The position numbers were made by a program, and so were the translations under genes. This document shows positions 63,566 through 64,000 of a DNA stretch of 64,000 bases, in pieces. Each line of letters starts with the position of its first letter. Within the stretch, counting starts at the first letter, position 1. The DNA is from Rhabdophis nuchalis. Taxonomy: Eukaryota > Chordata > Lepidosauria > Squamata > Natricidae. Below the pieces are notes generated by a model. It saw only the letters and a list, made by a program, of their open reading frames with translations. It did no database searches and had not been told where the DNA came from. The DNA is taken from the NCBI GenBank assembly GCA_039707465.1, contig CM077647.1:120942610-121006609 (forward strand), written 5' to 3'.

Positions 63566-64000
63566 TCAAATAAACCATAAACAAACTCAAGGAATTGCAA
63601 AGTTTCTCTTATGTGCTACATCTTAGGAAATAAGCTTATAGCACATACGAGAAACTTTGCAATTGTGTCCCCAAGTCCTAGCAGTGAAAATAATACAAAG
63701 AGAAGAATCAGCCATCAGATGAGCAATGCATTGTCTATTAAACCAGCTGCAAGTCCACAAATGAGTTCTGAGAACTGACAGTTCAAACCCTATGAAGGAT
63801 AAAATACCTCCATACTTCTTTTAACCTTTTACAGAAGCAATTCAAACAACAAGCAACAACATAAGCCAGAGAACTCCAGCATATATGTAAGGTCTTAATA
63901 TCCATTAGGAATTTTTCATTTCCCACCCTTTTATAAATAGTGCATTTACTGATAATGAGAGGTGCATAAGGTAATTATGGAGACCTATAGATAAATGCAC
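63566..64000. other. Intergenic end of window with a 72-nt hairpin
   Basis: The hairpin spans 63593-63664. Nothing else was recognised to the end of the window. Confidence 0.5.

Overview
The window is vertebrate nuclear DNA from a squamate reptile, most probably a snake. The basis is a CR1/L3-type LINE end fused to an (AATAG)n tail at 1707-2375, of the kind described in snake genomes, together with many CR1/L2 LINEs with ATT tails, squamate tRNA-derived SINEs, a Penelope-like element and young hAT MITEs. Two plus-strand protein-coding genes are visible, and most of the remaining sequence is intron or intergenic DNA filled with retroelements.

Region 1 (1-20894) holds the 3' part of the integrin beta-3 gene (ITGB3). 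Five exons encode the last EGF-like modules, the beta-tail domain, the transmembrane helix and the cytoplasmic tail. Splice phases agree across all junctions. The tail ends RGNS instead of the mammalian RGT. A possible 3' UTR with an AATAAA at 21518 follows.

Region 2 (20895-30014) is intergenic or carries unrecognised 5' exons of the next gene. It holds several hAT-type MITEs, including two head-to-tail copies that share three copies of one 8-bp target, a SINE and an old CR1.

Region 3 (30015-61700) is an EFCAB13/EFCAB3-like gene. Thirteen exons were joined by canonical splice sites and consistent phase, giving at least 878 codons. The order is a glutamate/glutamine-rich exon with a 12-residue repeat, basic low-complexity exons, two pairs of degenerate EF-hands split over four exons, and a last exon with an IPPDQ-type hexapeptide repeat, a stop at 61375-61377 and a poly(A) signal at 61678. 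In human, ITGB3 and EFCAB13 are neighbours on the same strand, so the synteny supports the call. The first exon and start codon were not identified.

Region 4 (61700-64000) is downstream intergenic DNA with SINEs, two copies of a TIR-bounded repeat and a 72-nt hairpin.

The introns carry at least eight LINE copies of one CR1/L2 group. Three of them (3206-5038, 53386-55491 and 56035-57294) have long open reverse transcriptase frames, which suggests recent activity. There are also R4-like and L1-like LINE remains, a solo LTR, a gypsy-type integrase fragment and a Penelope-like element with a hammerhead-ribozyme-like core. No bacterial-type features, CRISPR arrays or tRNA/rRNA genes were seen.
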